Shown here: positions 1 to 8,144 of the stretch, one piece after another
Layout of the letters: each line of letters begins with the position of its first letter
Position numbering within the stretch: the stretch's first letter is position 1
Assembly: GCA_030065985.1 (NCBI GenBank)
Contig: JASJCM010000003.1
Coordinates: forward strand, 1-64,000
Direction: 5' to 3'
Origin: Woeseiaceae bacterium
GTDB lineage: Bacteria; Pseudomonadota; Gammaproteobacteria; Steroidobacterales; Woeseiaceae
Length of the DNA: 64,000 nucleotides
Notes under the pieces: model-generated
Seen by the model: only the letters and a program-made list of their open reading frames with translations
Told to the model about the DNA's origin: nothing
The model's database searches: none
Program-made: the position numbers and the translations under genes

Positions 1-1
1 C

Positions 2-325
2 CCACGTTCGACCGAGCCACTGTCCGAACGTCTCTGGCGGCGCTATGGCTCCAATGCATTCGAGATGCTCGAGACGGTGCGTGAGAATCCTCGCAATGCC
101 GATCGTCTGATGGACCACGCAGAATATCTGCGCTGTGAGATCGAACAGGCTAGTCGACGTGAAATGATCACGAAGCTCGACGACTTCATGCGGCGCCGCT
201 CGAAGATCAGCCTCGTCGTGCGACGGCGCGATTACGTAAACGACCCGGGCCTGAAAGAGTGTTGTGAAATCTTGTTCGGCGATGAGGCGGACGCCAAGTT
301 GCGAGAGTACCTGGACAGGGATTAG
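2..325 (+). CDS. glpD: Glycerol-3-phosphate dehydrogenase, C-terminal part
   Basis: The reading frame is open from base 2, so the gene starts upstream of the window and only about 107 C-terminal residues are present. The family oxidises sn-glycerol-3-phosphate to dihydroxyacetone phosphate at the inner membrane with FAD and feeds electrons to quinone. What is seen is the all-helical C-terminal cap: the run LSERLWRRYG, then LRCEIEQASRREM, then FMRRRSKISLV, a signature of aerobic GlpD. The FAD domain cannot be assessed. No other glycerol genes lie downstream; the next genes are unrelated. Identification is from the cap motif alone, so a GlpD paralogue is possible. Confidence 0.8.
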   Translation, partial: PRSTEPLSERLWRRYGSNAFEMLETVRENPRNADRLMDHAEYLRCEIEQASRREMITKLDDFMRRRSKISLVVRRRDYVNDPGLKECCEILFGDEADAKLREYLDRD

Positions 326-447
326 TACAGCGACTTGCTGAATGCGAGTCACGAGCGACTGCGAAACCTGGGCATTTGCGAACTCCCCCCGAGCAGAATC
401 GCCATCGTTGCGCAAGCCATATGCGATTCTATCGATCTGGTTTCAGT

Positions 448-891
448 CTAGTCGGGGCACGCCATCACGATGTGCTGCGATAACAACCATTTCTCCTCAA
501 TCTTGTCAGCAAAGTACCAGCCGCATTCGTACTCGGTGCTGCCGTCATGATTGAGATCACGCCACTTGATATCGAAGACCGAGGTCGTCGCATTCAGCAA
601 TTTGGTGTCCAGCTTCTCAACTTCGGTACCCAGCCAGCCCTCGCTGCGCCAGACTTCGAGAGAGTCCACAACAAATTCGTTGACGTTCAGTTTGTAGTGG
701 CCCTCATCTGAGCGATAAGTGATGACCTCTGTCAAATACTGCGCAAACTCGTCCGCACGATCCCAGGCGTTCTCGGCATACAAGGCGGCATAACCGTCTC
801 GGAATCACTTGTCGAGGTCCTCAGCCGTCTCGGTCGATGCCGGCATCGCGGTCAGTATGATCAGCAGTGCTGGCCCGATCAGGTTCTTCAT
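448..891 (-). pseudogene. Small secreted protein, possibly NTF2-like, interrupted by an in-frame TGA
   Basis: The ORF track begins only at base 783, but reading further upstream gives an ATG at 891-889 and a classical signal peptide (MKNLIGPALLIILTAMPAS). The frame then meets TGA at 807-805, exactly where the sequence reads DLDK-stop-FRDGYAALYAEN, and continues open to 448. A tryptophan codon (TGG to TGA) would restore one 147-residue secreted protein. The mature part (DRADEFAQYL, a WRSEGW segment, a FDIKWRD strand and a TEYECGWY strand) has the size and pattern of an NTF2/SnoaL-like fold; that fold call is tentative. Either a real nonsense mutation or a sequencing error. Confidence 0.6.
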
Positions 892-947
892 CGTTGTTGT
901 CCTTATTGTGTTTCGCGTAGTCTCAAACGCGAGGTGAGGAGACGCTT

Positions 948-1541
948 TTGCCAATCGTTCGCATAGCCATACTGGCAGCCGGCCAGGCGAGCCGTTTCGG
1001 CGCTAACAAGCTGATGCAGCTCTGGCGCGGGCAACCGCTGCTCTCGTATGTGCTTGAAGCCGCATCGCGAACCTGTCCTGGGCAAGTGCTTGTGGTCACC
1101 GGTGCAGACGCTGAAACAATAGCCCCGGTTTGTGCGGAGTTTGGCGCGGATACTGTTCTTAATCCGAGCTTCGCGAGTGGGATTGGCACGAGTATCGCGA
1201 CGGCAGCCCGCGCCTGCAAAGGAGACGCCGATGGAATGCTGCTGCTGCTCGGCGACCAACCGCTGGTAACGGCCGCTCACCTCGGCGAACTCATCGACCT
1301 CTGGAATGGCGATCCCGAACGTATCTGCGCCAGCCGGTATGCCGGAACGCAAGGCCCGCCGGTTTTGTTTGGTGGTGCATATCTCGCTCGGCTGTCAGAA
1401 CTCAATGACGATAGCGGGGCAAAAGAAGTGGTCACAGGCAATGACCGGGTCATCGCGATTGATTTCGAGCCAGCCGCGATCGACATCGATGAACTGGACG
1501 ATCTATTGCAGCTCGACAAGTTCTCGTCCAATCCCAAATAA
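948..1541 (+). CDS. MocA/MobA-like nucleotidyltransferase for molybdenum cofactor
   Basis: A 197-residue protein with the N-terminal nucleotide-binding signature LAAGQASRFGANK of the MobA/MocA/GlmU-type NTP transferases, a GDQPLV metal-binding stretch near residue 103 and the family's usual length. Members attach CMP or GMP to molybdopterin to make the dinucleotide cofactor. The start is a TTG at 948, supported by GAGGAG six bases upstream. It is followed 7 bp later by an xdhC homologue, which suggests the CMP-type (MocA) role for xanthine-dehydrogenase/CO-dehydrogenase-like hydroxylases. No hydroxylase subunit lies in the window, so the client enzyme must be elsewhere. Confidence 0.75.
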   Translation: MPIVRIAILAAGQASRFGANKLMQLWRGQPLLSYVLEAASRTCPGQVLVVTGADAETIAPVCAEFGADTVLNPSFASGIGTSIATAARACKGDADGMLLLLGDQPLVTAAHLGELIDLWNGDPERICASRYAGTQGPPVLFGGAYLARLSELNDDSGAKEVVTGNDRVIAIDFEPAAIDIDELDDLLQLDKFSSNPK

Positions 1542-1548
1542 TAGAAAT

Positions 1549-2466
1549 ATGAGCCACTCGGTGACACCGATCGCGCCACTGCGCGCACTCCTTGCCAGGC
1601 CCGACGGTGCGATCCTCGCAATCGTGTCCCGGATCGAAGGTCCCTCGTATCGACCGTTGGGCGCGATGATGGCCATTGTCGACGAGTCGGATCTTGTGGG
1701 TTCGCTCTCGTCCGGCTGTATCGAGGCGGACATTGCGTTACAGGCTCGTGCGGCACGAGATAGCGGTAAGCCCATGTGCGTTCGGTATGGCAAAGATTCG
1801 CCGTACGTGGACATTCAACTCCCCTGCGGCGGCGGCCTCGAGATACTGTTGTGCCCACGCCCCAACCTCACCGTTCTGGGCGAGGTTGTGCGACGCAATG
1901 ACGCACGCCAGTCCTGTTCGTTGGTGATTAAAACCGAGGACGGCGCGATGCGGCTCGGCGATGCGCAGCTGACCACTCGCGATGACGACCACATCACGAT
2001 AAAAGTCGATCCGGAGATCTGCTTTCACGTATTTGGCAAAGGGCCTGAAGCAAGCACGTTTGCCGCGCTTGTCGAGGCGGCAGGATATCCGAATCTCCTG
2101 CTGTCGCCGGATAAGGAGACCCTGGATGCCGCCGCTTCATCGGGCTGCGCGACGCACCATTTGAAGATGCCGCACTACCCGACGGACGTCTCCATTGATC
2201 CATGGACGGCCGTTACGCTGTTCTTCCACGATCATGATTGGGAACCGCCTATCCTCGCTTCAGCTCTGCAGGCGGACGCTCTGTATGTCGGCGCCCAGGG
2301 CAGCCGTGCATCGGCAGAAGGGCGGTTGTCTGCCCTGAGAGAATTGGGGGTCGGTGAAGTATCGCTGGAGCGCCTGCGGGGGCCGATTGGACTGATTCCC
2401 TCCGCGCGTGACCCGAGAACGCTGGCGGTTTCGGTATTGGCCGAAGTCTTGGCGGAGGCTATGTAA
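1549..2466 (+). CDS. XdhC/CoxF family molybdenum hydroxylase maturation factor
   Basis: Start chosen at ATG 1549 (MSHSVTPIAPL), which trims a spurious extension in the ORF track and leaves 305 residues, normal for the family. XdhC-type chaperones bind the molybdenum cofactor, help its sulfuration and insert it into xanthine dehydrogenase-like enzymes. Visible features are the N-terminal XdhC segment (SRIEGPSYRPLGAMMAI, GSLSSGCIEADI) with the conserved cysteine in SSGC, a second conserved cysteine in QLPCGGGLEI, and a C-terminal Rossmann-like domain with YVGAQGSRASAEGRL. It sits directly after the mocA-like gene and is probably co-transcribed. Three hairpins follow its stop codon. Confidence 0.85.
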   Translation: MSHSVTPIAPLRALLARPDGAILAIVSRIEGPSYRPLGAMMAIVDESDLVGSLSSGCIEADIALQARAARDSGKPMCVRYGKDSPYVDIQLPCGGGLEILLCPRPNLTVLGEVVRRNDARQSCSLVIKTEDGAMRLGDAQLTTRDDDHITIKVDPEICFHVFGKGPEASTFAALVEAAGYPNLLLSPDKETLDAAASSGCATHHLKMPHYPTDVSIDPWTAVTLFFHDHDWEPPILASALQADALYVGAQGSRASAEGRLSALRELGVGEVSLERLRGPIGLIPSARDPRTLAVSVLAEVLAEAM

Positions 2467-2491
2467 GCCAGATCGCAAGAGTGGAATTGAC

Positions 2492-2557
2492 GGCGGCCGT
2501 CCTGGCCGCCGCCCTGCGGGCGCACTTTGTGCGTCCAAAATCGCTCCCGGCGATTTT
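2492..2557 (+). repeat. Three tandem short hairpins after xdhC
   Basis: Three perfect or near-perfect inverted repeats follow each other: 2492-2510 (GGCGGCC/GGCCGCC arms), 2518-2536 (GGGCGCAC/GTGCGTCC) and 2537-2557 (AAAATCGC/GCGATTTT). The last two abut with no spacer. None is followed by a T tract, so these do not look like ordinary intrinsic terminators; they may stabilise the 3' end of the xdhC transcript or be REP-like sequence. Confidence 0.6.
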
Positions 2558-2600
2558 GTGAACCGCTTTCGGTGGTTTGATTTCACCCGAACCCCAAACG

Positions 2601-2632
2601 CAAAAGCGCCCCACAAGGGGGCGCTTTTTCGT
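2601..2632 (-). terminator. Intrinsic terminator after tRNA-Met, bidirectional
   Basis: AGCGCCCC and GGGGGCGCT form a strong stem around an ACAA loop, with A-rich and T-rich flanks on both sides. On the minus strand it lies immediately 3' of the tRNA and ends in a T run, and on the plus strand it also ends in TTTTT, so it can stop transcripts from both directions between xdhC and the tRNA. Confidence 0.75.
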
Positions 2633-2633
2633 T

Positions 2634-2710
2634 TGGTGGTGATGGGTGGAATTGAACCACCGACCTGCGGGTTATGAGTCCGCCGCTCTGACCATCTGAG
2701 CTACATCACC
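2634..2710 (-). tRNA. tRNA-Met (CAT anticodon), or tRNA-Ile2
   Basis: On the minus strand the sequence folds into a cloverleaf: acceptor GGTGATG pairs with CATCACC, the D stem is GCTC/GAGC, the anticodon loop is CTCATAA (CAT), the T arm is GGTGG-TTCAATT-CCACC, and CCA is encoded. The 31-39 pair at the base of the anticodon loop is an A-C mismatch. It is not the initiator because its acceptor stem is fully paired and the anticodon stem lacks the three G-C pairs in initiator arrangement. CAT also decodes AUA after lysidine modification; elongator Met is preferred from overall similarity. Confidence 0.9.
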
Positions 2711-2821
2711 TTGTGTCTATTCGGGGCCTACGGGCCCGCGAGGGCCGCAGATTGTCCTGCCCGGACCCGCGACTGTCAAGATATTGTACGCCGCCCTGCG
2801 CGATTCCGGTACAGTCCCGCC

Positions 2822-3442
2822 ATGAGCTTCGTGTACACCCTCGAAATGCTGGGAACCGCTGCCTTTGCCGTGTCCGGGGCATTGGCCGCATCGCGCAAGC
2901 GCATGGACATCTTCGGCTTCTGCGTCCTGGCCCTGATGCCGGCCGTCGGGGGTGGCACGATCCGCGACATCATCATCGACCGGGTCCCTGTCTTCTGGGT
3001 GGCCGACAACCGTTATATTGCGGTCGCGATCATCGCGGCACTGGTGGTCTTCTTCGCCCCACATCGCCGCCCCGGTATCCGGCGCGAGATCCTGGTCTGG
3101 ACCGACGCTCTCGGGCTTGCATTGTTCGCAGCACTGGGTACCGAGATTTGCCTGCAATTCGACACGGGGCCACTGGTTGCCGTGATGCTTGGTGTGACGA
3201 CCGCGGTCACCGGCGGCATGATCCGCGACATCATCTGCAACGAGATTCCGTTAATCCTGTCACGGGAGATCTACGCGACCGCCGCTTTCGCGGCGAGTCT
3301 CGCATTCGTCGCAGCCGACAAGCTGGCGCTCAGTGACAATACGTCCCTGGCCATTGCCGTCGTTACCGGCCTGCTGATACGAGGCCTCGCGATTGTCTTC
3401 AACTGGTCGCTACCCTCGTTCGGCGCGAACCGGGACAAGTAA
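2822..3442 (+). CDS. TRIC-like / UPF0126 family membrane channel
   Basis: Start placed at ATG 2822 (MSFVYTLEMLG), giving 206 residues as expected for the YicG/UPF0126 family; the longer ORF in the track runs through a tRNA promoter region. The protein is an inverted pair of similar three-helix modules, each with its glycine-rich signature: GGGTIRDIIIDRVPVF near residue 41 and GGMIRDIICNEIP near residue 128, plus a seventh helix. Prokaryotic TRIC homologues form trimeric cation (potassium) channels in the inner membrane; the substrate here is inferred from family. It stands alone between a divergent tRNA and a small membrane gene. Confidence 0.85.
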   Translation: MSFVYTLEMLGTAAFAVSGALAASRKRMDIFGFCVLALMPAVGGGTIRDIIIDRVPVFWVADNRYIAVAIIAALVVFFAPHRRPGIRREILVWTDALGLALFAALGTEICLQFDTGPLVAVMLGVTTAVTGGMIRDIICNEIPLILSREIYATAAFAASLAFVAADKLALSDNTSLAIAVVTGLLIRGLAIVFNWSLPSFGANRDK

Positions 3443-3563
3443 TCCTTTGCGGTTTCCACCGACCGGCCCCACCGTAAGATTTTGTTAACAATATATAGCA
3501 ATTGCATTTCTATTCGTTATACAATGTATATACGTTTGGGCAAAACGAATGAGGAATGTCGCC

Positions 3564-3842
3564 ATGCTTCGACAACTACTCAGACTCTTCGCCGTGACGG
3601 TCGCTTTTGCGGTGGGCGCGGCAACAACTGAAATCCTGCTGGAACTCGAGGCGGTCCGAGTCTTCCTCGGCCTTGCAACGGATGCACCGGTTTCGCTGCC
3701 AGGCCTCGCAGAGTACTTCGGCATTGCCATGCTCGCCGGGCTCATCGTGGACAGTCTGCGTTTCGCAGCCGCTCATTGGTGGCAACGGAATCGGCAGCTG
3801 GAACACGACCTCGAGGATATCTTTACGAACAACCTCGCCTGA
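3564..3842 (+). CDS. Small two-helix membrane protein of unknown function
   Basis: The track starts at 3549, but the second ATG at 3564 has GAGGAA seven bases upstream and is the better start (92 residues). Two hydrophobic segments are seen, roughly residues 5-28 (LFAVTVAFAVGAATTEILLEL) and 45-67 (EYFGIAMLAGLIVDSLRF), followed by a charged amphipathic tail (WWQRNRQLEHDLEDIF). I do not recognise the family. The 105-bp region upstream is strongly AT-rich compared with its surroundings (3478-3540) and probably carries its promoter. It converges on ychF with 15 bp between stops. Confidence 0.6.
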   Translation: MLRQLLRLFAVTVAFAVGAATTEILLELEAVRVFLGLATDAPVSLPGLAEYFGIAMLAGLIVDSLRFAAAHWWQRNRQLEHDLEDIFTNNLA

Positions 3843-3857
3843 CGCCTGTGATTCGGA

Positions 3858-4949
3858 TCAGACGTTGAAGCGGAAGTGCATGACGTCGCCCTCCTGGACG
3901 ACATAATCCTTGCCTTCCAGGCGCAGCTTGCCCGCTTCTTTCGCGCCATGCTCGCCGCCGAGCTCAACGAACTCGGCATAGCTGATCGTCTCGGCGCGGA
4001 TGAAGCCCTTCTCGAAGTCGGTGTGAATCTCACCCGCCGCCTGCGGCGCGGTTGCGCCGACTTTCGTCGTCCACGCGCGCACTTCCTTGGGCCCTGCCGT
4101 AAAGAAGGTCTGCAGGCCCAGCAGGTTATAACCGTGACGAATGACGCGGTTCAGACCCGGTTCCTTGGCGCCGAAATCAGCGAGAAACTCGGCCTTGTCT
4201 TCCTCGTCAAGAACGGCGATCTCTGCCTCGATCGCGGCACAGATCGCCACGACTTCAGAGCGCTCATTCGCAGCGTACTCTTCGACCGCTCCCAGGTGAG
4301 GATTGTCGACAAAGCCGTCCTCATCCACATTGGCGACGTACATGACAGGCTTCGCCGTGATCAGGTGGACGCTGCGCAGGATGTCCTTCTGTAAGTCAGT
4401 CAGATCCATCGACCGTACCGGGAGACCCTCATCGAGGTGTGCCTTGATGCCGGCGAGCGCATCGCGGTGGGCAATATCTTCCTTCTTGCCGGTCTTGGCA
4501 TTTCGCGTCGCCTTGTCGAGCTGGCGCTCGACGGACTCGAGATCGGCAAGCGCGAGTTCGGTATTGATGGTCTCGATATCGTCGATCGGGTTGATCGAGC
4601 CGGATACATGGGTGACGTCGTCATTTTCGAAACAGCGTACGACGTGAGCAATGGCATTGGTCTCGCGGATGTTGGCCAGGAACTGGTTACCTAGACCCTC
4701 GCCCTTCGATGCGCCGGCGACCAGGCCCGCAATATCCACGAATTCCATCGTCGTCGGAATGACCTTGGCCGGCTTGACGATCGCCGCGATCTCATCGAGA
4801 CGGGGATCCGGGACCGGCACGACACCGACGTTCGGTTCGATCGTGCAGAACGGGTAATTCTCCGCCGCGATCTCGGCCGCGGTGAGCGCATTGAACAGGG
4901 TCGATTTGCCAACGTTGGGCAGGCCGACGATGCCGCAGGTAATAGCCAT
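3858..4949 (-). CDS. ychF: Redox-regulated ribosome-binding ATPase YchF
   Basis: A 363-residue Obg-family P-loop protein, the usual length. The N-terminus has the Walker A motif [14 protein letters not shown] and a [11 protein letters not shown]3 region; YchF prefers ATP over GTP because its G4 motif is altered. A coiled-coil hairpin lies in the middle and a TGS domain at the C-terminus ([12 protein letters not shown] to [15 protein letters not shown]). It binds ribosomes and modulates stress responses and leaderless-mRNA translation. It lies three bases after pth, the conserved gammaproteobacterial pair, and is almost certainly in one operon with it. Confidence 0.95.
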   Translation of the reverse strand: MAITCGIVGLPNVGKSTLFNALTAAEIAAENYPFCTIEPNVGVVPVPDPRLDEIAAIVKPAKVIPTTMEFVDIAGLVAGASKGEGLGNQFLANIRETNAIAHVVRCFENDDVTHVSGSINPIDDIETINTELALADLESVERQLDKATRNAKTGKKEDIAHRDALAGIKAHLDEGLPVRSMDLTDLQKDILRSVHLITAKPVMYVANVDEDGFVDNPHLGAVEEYAANERSEVVAICAAIEAEIAVLDEEDKAEFLADFGAKEPGLNRVIRHGYNLLGLQTFFTAGPKEVRAWTTKVGATAPQAAGEIHTDFEKGFIRAETISYAEFVELGGEHGAKEAGKLRLEGKDYVVQEGDVMHFRFNV

Positions 4950-4952
4950 GGT

Positions 4953-5534
4953 TTAGGTGTCTTTCGTGTGCAGTTTCTTCATTGCCGCGCTGACGTTGCC
5001 GTCAACGACCTCTGGCATAACGTCGATCGCGTCGTCGATGTTTTGCTCAACGGCAGACTCGACGTCTGACGAGCCGCGCTTCAGTACGTAGTTGGTCACC
5101 TTGTGCTTCTCACCCGGGTGACCCACGCCCAACCGCAGCCGCAGGAACTCATTGCCACAGTGCTTGATGATGTCTCGCAGCCCGTTGTGGCCGCCGTGAC
5201 CACCACCTTCCTTGAGCCGCACCGTGCCGGGGGGCAGGTCGATTTCGTCATGGGCGACAAGCAGCTGGTTGGCACGCAGGCGATAGTAGTCAAGTATGCC
5301 GCGAATGGGCTGGCCGCTGCAGTTCATATAGCTCTGCGGCTTGACCAGCCAGACGTCTTCGCCGTGCAGATTGATGCGGCAGTAGTCCGCATCGAACTTC
5401 TTCTCGTAGCGAAAGCTGCCGCCATACTTGCGCGCAAGCTCGTCGACGAACCAGAACCCCGCATTGTGCAGGGTGCGCTCGTACTTCTCCTCGGGATTCC
5501 CGAGACCGGCGATGATGCGTATGGGCTTGGTCAT
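4953..5534 (-). CDS. pth: Peptidyl-tRNA hydrolase
   Basis: A 193-residue cytoplasmic esterase that releases peptides from prematurely dropped peptidyl-tRNA. Conserved features include the N-terminal GLGNPEEKYERTLHNAGF (with the catalytic histidine in HNAG), KPQSYMNCSG, the HDEIDLPPG motif with its catalytic aspartate, and GGHGGHNGLRDI. The order ychF-pth-rplY-prs is typical for Gammaproteobacteria. An intrinsic terminator separates it from rplY, so pth-ychF may have its own promoter or depend on read-through. Confidence 0.95.
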   Translation of the reverse strand: MTKPIRIIAGLGNPEEKYERTLHNAGFWFVDELARKYGGSFRYEKKFDADYCRINLHGEDVWLVKPQSYMNCSGQPIRGILDYYRLRANQLLVAHDEIDLPPGTVRLKEGGGHGGHNGLRDIIKHCGNEFLRLRLGVGHPGEKHKVTNYVLKRGSSDVESAVEQNIDDAIDVMPEVVDGNVSAAMKKLHTKDT

Positions 5535-5552
5535 GGCGTCGCAATCTTAAAC

Positions 5553-5580
5553 AAAAAGACCGCCGTGCGGCGGTCTTTTC
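5553..5580 (-). terminator. Intrinsic terminator between rplY and pth
   Basis: AAAAGACCGCC-GTGC-GGCGGTCTTTT is a perfect 11-bp stem with a 4-base loop. On the minus strand it follows the rplY stop codon by about 20 bases and is followed by T residues, so it should end most rplY transcripts before pth. It is symmetrical enough to act on the other strand as well. Confidence 0.85.
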
Positions 5581-5599
5581 GCAAAGCCGTGGATCGAGA

Positions 5600-6298
5600 T
5601 TACTCGCTCTCTGATTCTTCGCCCTCGCCTTCGGCGGGTGCTGCGTCTTCCGGAGCCTCTTCGCCCTCGACAGGTACTGCACCTGGCTCGAGCTCTTCCT
5701 CTTCCTCGATGACAACTTCCTTGATGACCTGGATCGTCACGACCGGACGGTCGGCTTCCTCGCCCTGGGCCAGTGCCGGGATCGACACGCCCTCTGGCAG
5801 CTTGATATCCGACATCTTCAGCATTGCGTCGAGTTCCAGCTCGGATACATCGATATCGAGGTACTCGGGCAGGTCCTTCGGCAGGCAGACGATCTCAAGT
5901 TCGTTGATAAGGTGCATGACCTTACCGCCGCCGAGCTTCACGCCCGGGGCGACGTCTTCGCCCAGGAAGTGGATCGGCACGAGCATCTTGATTTCCTGGT
6001 CCTCGACGATGCGCTGGAAGTCCATGTGCATGATCAGCGCCTTCGACGGGTGACGCTGTACATCCTTGAGGATCGCAGCCTGGCTCTTCTCACCGACCTT
6101 GATGTTCAGGACGGACGAGTAGAACGACTCGTTCGCAAGCTGCTGAATGACCCGGTTGTGGTCAAACGTGAGCGCGCGCGGCGGGCGGCCGGCGCCATAG
6201 ATGATTGCGGGTACCAAACCCTGGTGACGCAGGCGGCGGCTCGCACCTTTCCCCTGGTCTTCTCGGATTTCCGCAATCAGATCGAAATCGTCACTCAT
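5600..6298 (-). CDS. rplY: 50S ribosomal protein L25/general stress protein Ctc
   Basis: A 232-residue long-form L25 (CTC/TL5 type): an N-terminal 5S rRNA-binding beta-barrel (residues 1-95, with LRHQGLVPAIIYGAGRPP) and the C-terminal TL5 domain (about 100-195, FLGEDVAPGVKLGGGKVMHL). The last 35 or so residues are an almost purely acidic, low-complexity tail (EEEEELEPGAVPVEGEEAPE and onward), longer than in E. coli L25, which lacks both the TL5 domain and the tail. It binds 5S rRNA in the large subunit. SD sequence GGAG lies nine bases before ATG. Confidence 0.95.
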   Translation of the reverse strand: MSDDFDLIAEIREDQGKGASRRLRHQGLVPAIIYGAGRPPRALTFDHNRVIQQLANESFYSSVLNIKVGEKSQAAILKDVQRHPSKALIMHMDFQRIVEDQEIKMLVPIHFLGEDVAPGVKLGGGKVMHLINELEIVCLPKDLPEYLDIDVSELELDAMLKMSDIKLPEGVSIPALAQGEEADRPVVTIQVIKEVVIEEEEELEPGAVPVEGEEAPEDAAPAEGEGEESESE

Positions 6299-6325
6299 GA
6301 CTATTCTCCATATCTGATTGAATTT

Positions 6326-6342
6326 GCTAAGTTTTTCTTAGC
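6326..6342 (-). promoter_or_regulatory. Small hairpin in the rplY leader
   Basis: GCTAAG and CTTAGC form a perfect 6-bp stem with a five-base loop about 28 bases upstream of the rplY start, inside the short untranslated leader. It could be a chance hairpin; its position would allow leader-level control of L25 synthesis, but nothing in the sequence proves this. Confidence 0.3.
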
Positions 6343-6438
6343 GAAAGAACTTACGCGAGTCGCGACCAACCCGCGCAAGGGCGCGCATAGTAACCGAAGG
6401 CGACAGTGAATACCACCACGAAAAACGCCCTGCGGCGA

Positions 6439-7392
6439 CTAGTCTACGTACAGGCTCGAGACCGATTCCTCGTTGGAGATCCGGCGCATGGTCTCGGCGA
6501 GCATTTCGGCCACCGACAGCTGGCGGATTTTGTCACAGGCCTGGGCAGCTTCGTTGAGCGGAATCGTGTCCGTGACGACGATCTCGTCAAGCGCGGATTC
6601 GGAGATTCTGGAAACAGCAGGACCCGACAGAACCGGGTGGGTAATGTAGGCGGCCACGCTGACCGCGCCGTGCTCCTTGAGGGCAGTTGCCGCATGGCAG
6701 AGCGTGCCCGCGGTATCGACCATGTCGTCGATCATGACGCAGTTCTTGCCCTCCACCTCGCCGATGATGTTCATCACCTCGGATTGATTGGCGCGGGCGC
6801 GACGCTTGTCGATGATGGCGAGATCGGCGTCACCAAGGCGCTTCGCAAGGGCGCGAGCACGAACCACGCCGCCTACGTCCGGTGAGACCACCACCATATC
6901 CGGATATTTCTGCTTCCAGACGTCCGCCAGCAGGATCGGTGACGCGTAAACGTTATCGATATTGATATCGAAGAAGCCCTGGATCTGGTCAGCGTGCAGG
7001 TCAACCGTCAGGACGCGATCAATGCCGGCCGTGGCGATCAGCTTGGCCACGAGCTTGGCCGTAATCGGCACGCGCGACGAGCGCGGGCGACGATCCTGGC
7101 GGGCGAAGCCGAAATACGGGATGACGGCCGTAATACGTGCGGCGGAAGCGCGCCTTGCAGCGTCGGCCATCACGAGCAGTTCCATCAGGTTTTCAGATGC
7201 GGGCGGGCTCGTCGATTGCACGATGAATGTTTCGCGGCCGCGGATGTTCTCGAGAATCTCAACGTTGATCTCGCCGTCCGAGAATCGGCCGACATGGGCG
7301 CGGGCGAGAGGCAGTCTAAGGTAGCGTGCGATGTCCTGGGCGAGTTGCGGGTGTGCATTCCCCGAGAAGACCGCCATTGTTGCCAGATCCAC
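6439..7392 (-). CDS. prs: Ribose-phosphate pyrophosphokinase
   Basis: A 317-residue enzyme making PRPP from ribose-5-phosphate and ATP for nucleotide, histidine and tryptophan synthesis. Seen are the flexible-loop/ATP region [19 protein letters not shown], the metal and substrate region [13 protein letters not shown], and the PRPP-binding loop [17 protein letters not shown]. The GTG start at 7392 has AGGGGG upstream; an ATG five codons later (7377) is the alternative. It lies 24 bp after tRNA-Gln and is likely co-transcribed with it. A short GC stem with a T run follows the stop. Confidence 0.95.
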   Translation of the reverse strand: MDLATMAVFSGNAHPQLAQDIARYLRLPLARAHVGRFSDGEINVEILENIRGRETFIVQSTSPPASENLMELLVMADAARRASAARITAVIPYFGFARQDRRPRSSRVPITAKLVAKLIATAGIDRVLTVDLHADQIQGFFDINIDNVYASPILLADVWKQKYPDMVVVSPDVGGVVRARALAKRLGDADLAIIDKRRARANQSEVMNIIGEVEGKNCVMIDDMVDTAGTLCHAATALKEHGAVSVAAYITHPVLSGPAVSRISESALDEIVVTDTIPLNEAAQACDKIRQLSVAEMLAETMRRISNEESVSSLYVD

Positions 7393-7415
7393 GTTAGCCC
7401 CCTGCTAGTTCTGGA

Positions 7416-7490
7416 TGGCTGGGGCGGCAGGATTCGAACCTGCGATACACGGGATCAAAACCCGATGCCTTACCACTTGGCTACGCCCCA
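7416..7490 (-). tRNA. tRNA-Gln (TTG anticodon)
   Basis: On the minus strand: acceptor TGGGGCG pairs with CGCCCCA, D arm AGCC/GGCA, anticodon arm CGGG-TTTTGAT-CCCG giving anticodon TTG, T arm GCAGG-TTCGAAT-CCTGC, and an encoded CCA. The 75-nt length is normal. It sits between lolB and prs, the spot where ispE plus tRNA-Gln are commonly found in Gammaproteobacteria; here only the tRNA is present. Confidence 0.95.
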
Positions 7491-7538
7491 AAAACCGATT
7501 ACGCGTGCGGCGAATTGTGCGGGGCGGTCCGGTGACTG

Positions 7539-8144
7539 TCAACGATCGAAAAACAGCCAGCGGTCGATCACCATGCGCACGCGCGTATCGGGATTGGTCG
7601 CAGACAAAATGCGCGGCATCTGCTGCCCTCCGCCGTCGCGGTAGCGCGAAATCTGGACCAGCCAGCCGCGCTGTTCGAGCCGCACGAGCCGGCCATCATC
7701 GTCGACTTCCGTAACGGCTGGCTCAGAGGGATCGGGGATGCCTAACGCCCAGTAGCGCAGGCTGGCAACGGGAATGGTCCAGCCATAGCGGTAGCGAAGC
7801 TCGAGCTCCGCGTTCTGTAGCACGGTCTCGACGCCGTCCTTATCCGTCAGCACGACGGTCCGACCATCACCCTCGATGCGCACGGTTCCCACGCCCAGTG
7901 GCCCGCCGACAGTTGCGTCAAACGCATCGCCATTCTGTGACCAGTTGAACTTGCCGTTGAAGCCCTCTTCACCGGCCTTGACGGCAATACGGCCGCGGAA
8001 CTGCCAGTCCTTGAGGTCGCCGAGTACCGCGGTACGCGTATCCCAGGAGTCAATGGCAGGTAGCGGCACATTCTCGGGAACGGTCGCGCAGCCTGCGAGC
8101 AGCAGCGCGGCCGACAGAAGTGCGAGACCAGTTCTAGGGCTCAT
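7539..8144 (-). CDS. lolB: Outer-membrane lipoprotein insertion factor LolB
   Basis: A 201-residue lipoprotein precursor with a signal peptide and lipobox LLLAGCAT (cysteine 19). LolB receives lipoproteins from LolA and inserts them into the outer membrane. The mature domain shows the LolB pattern WQFRGRIAVKAGEEGFNGKFNWSQ, a YGWTIPVASLRYWALGIP helix-strand segment and a C-terminal VRMVIDRWLF strand. Its start overlaps the stop of the upstream TPR gene by 11 bp, pointing to translational coupling. Confidence 0.9.
   Translation of the reverse strand: MSPRTGLALLSAALLLAGCATVPENVPLPAIDSWDTRTAVLGDLKDWQFRGRIAVKAGEEGFNGKFNWSQNGDAFDATVGGPLGVGTVRIEGDGRTVVLTDKDGVETVLQNAELELRYRYGWTIPVASLRYWALGIPDPSEPAVTEVDDDGRLVRLEQRGWLVQISRYRDGGGQQMPRILSATNPDTRVRMVIDRWLFFDR

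Noticed and set aside
5103-6053. Long plus-strand ORF of 316 residues opposite pth and rplY
   Set aside because: It is a shadow: the minus strand carries unmistakable Pth and L25, and the plus frame is a low-complexity Ser-rich translation of the acidic L25 tail.
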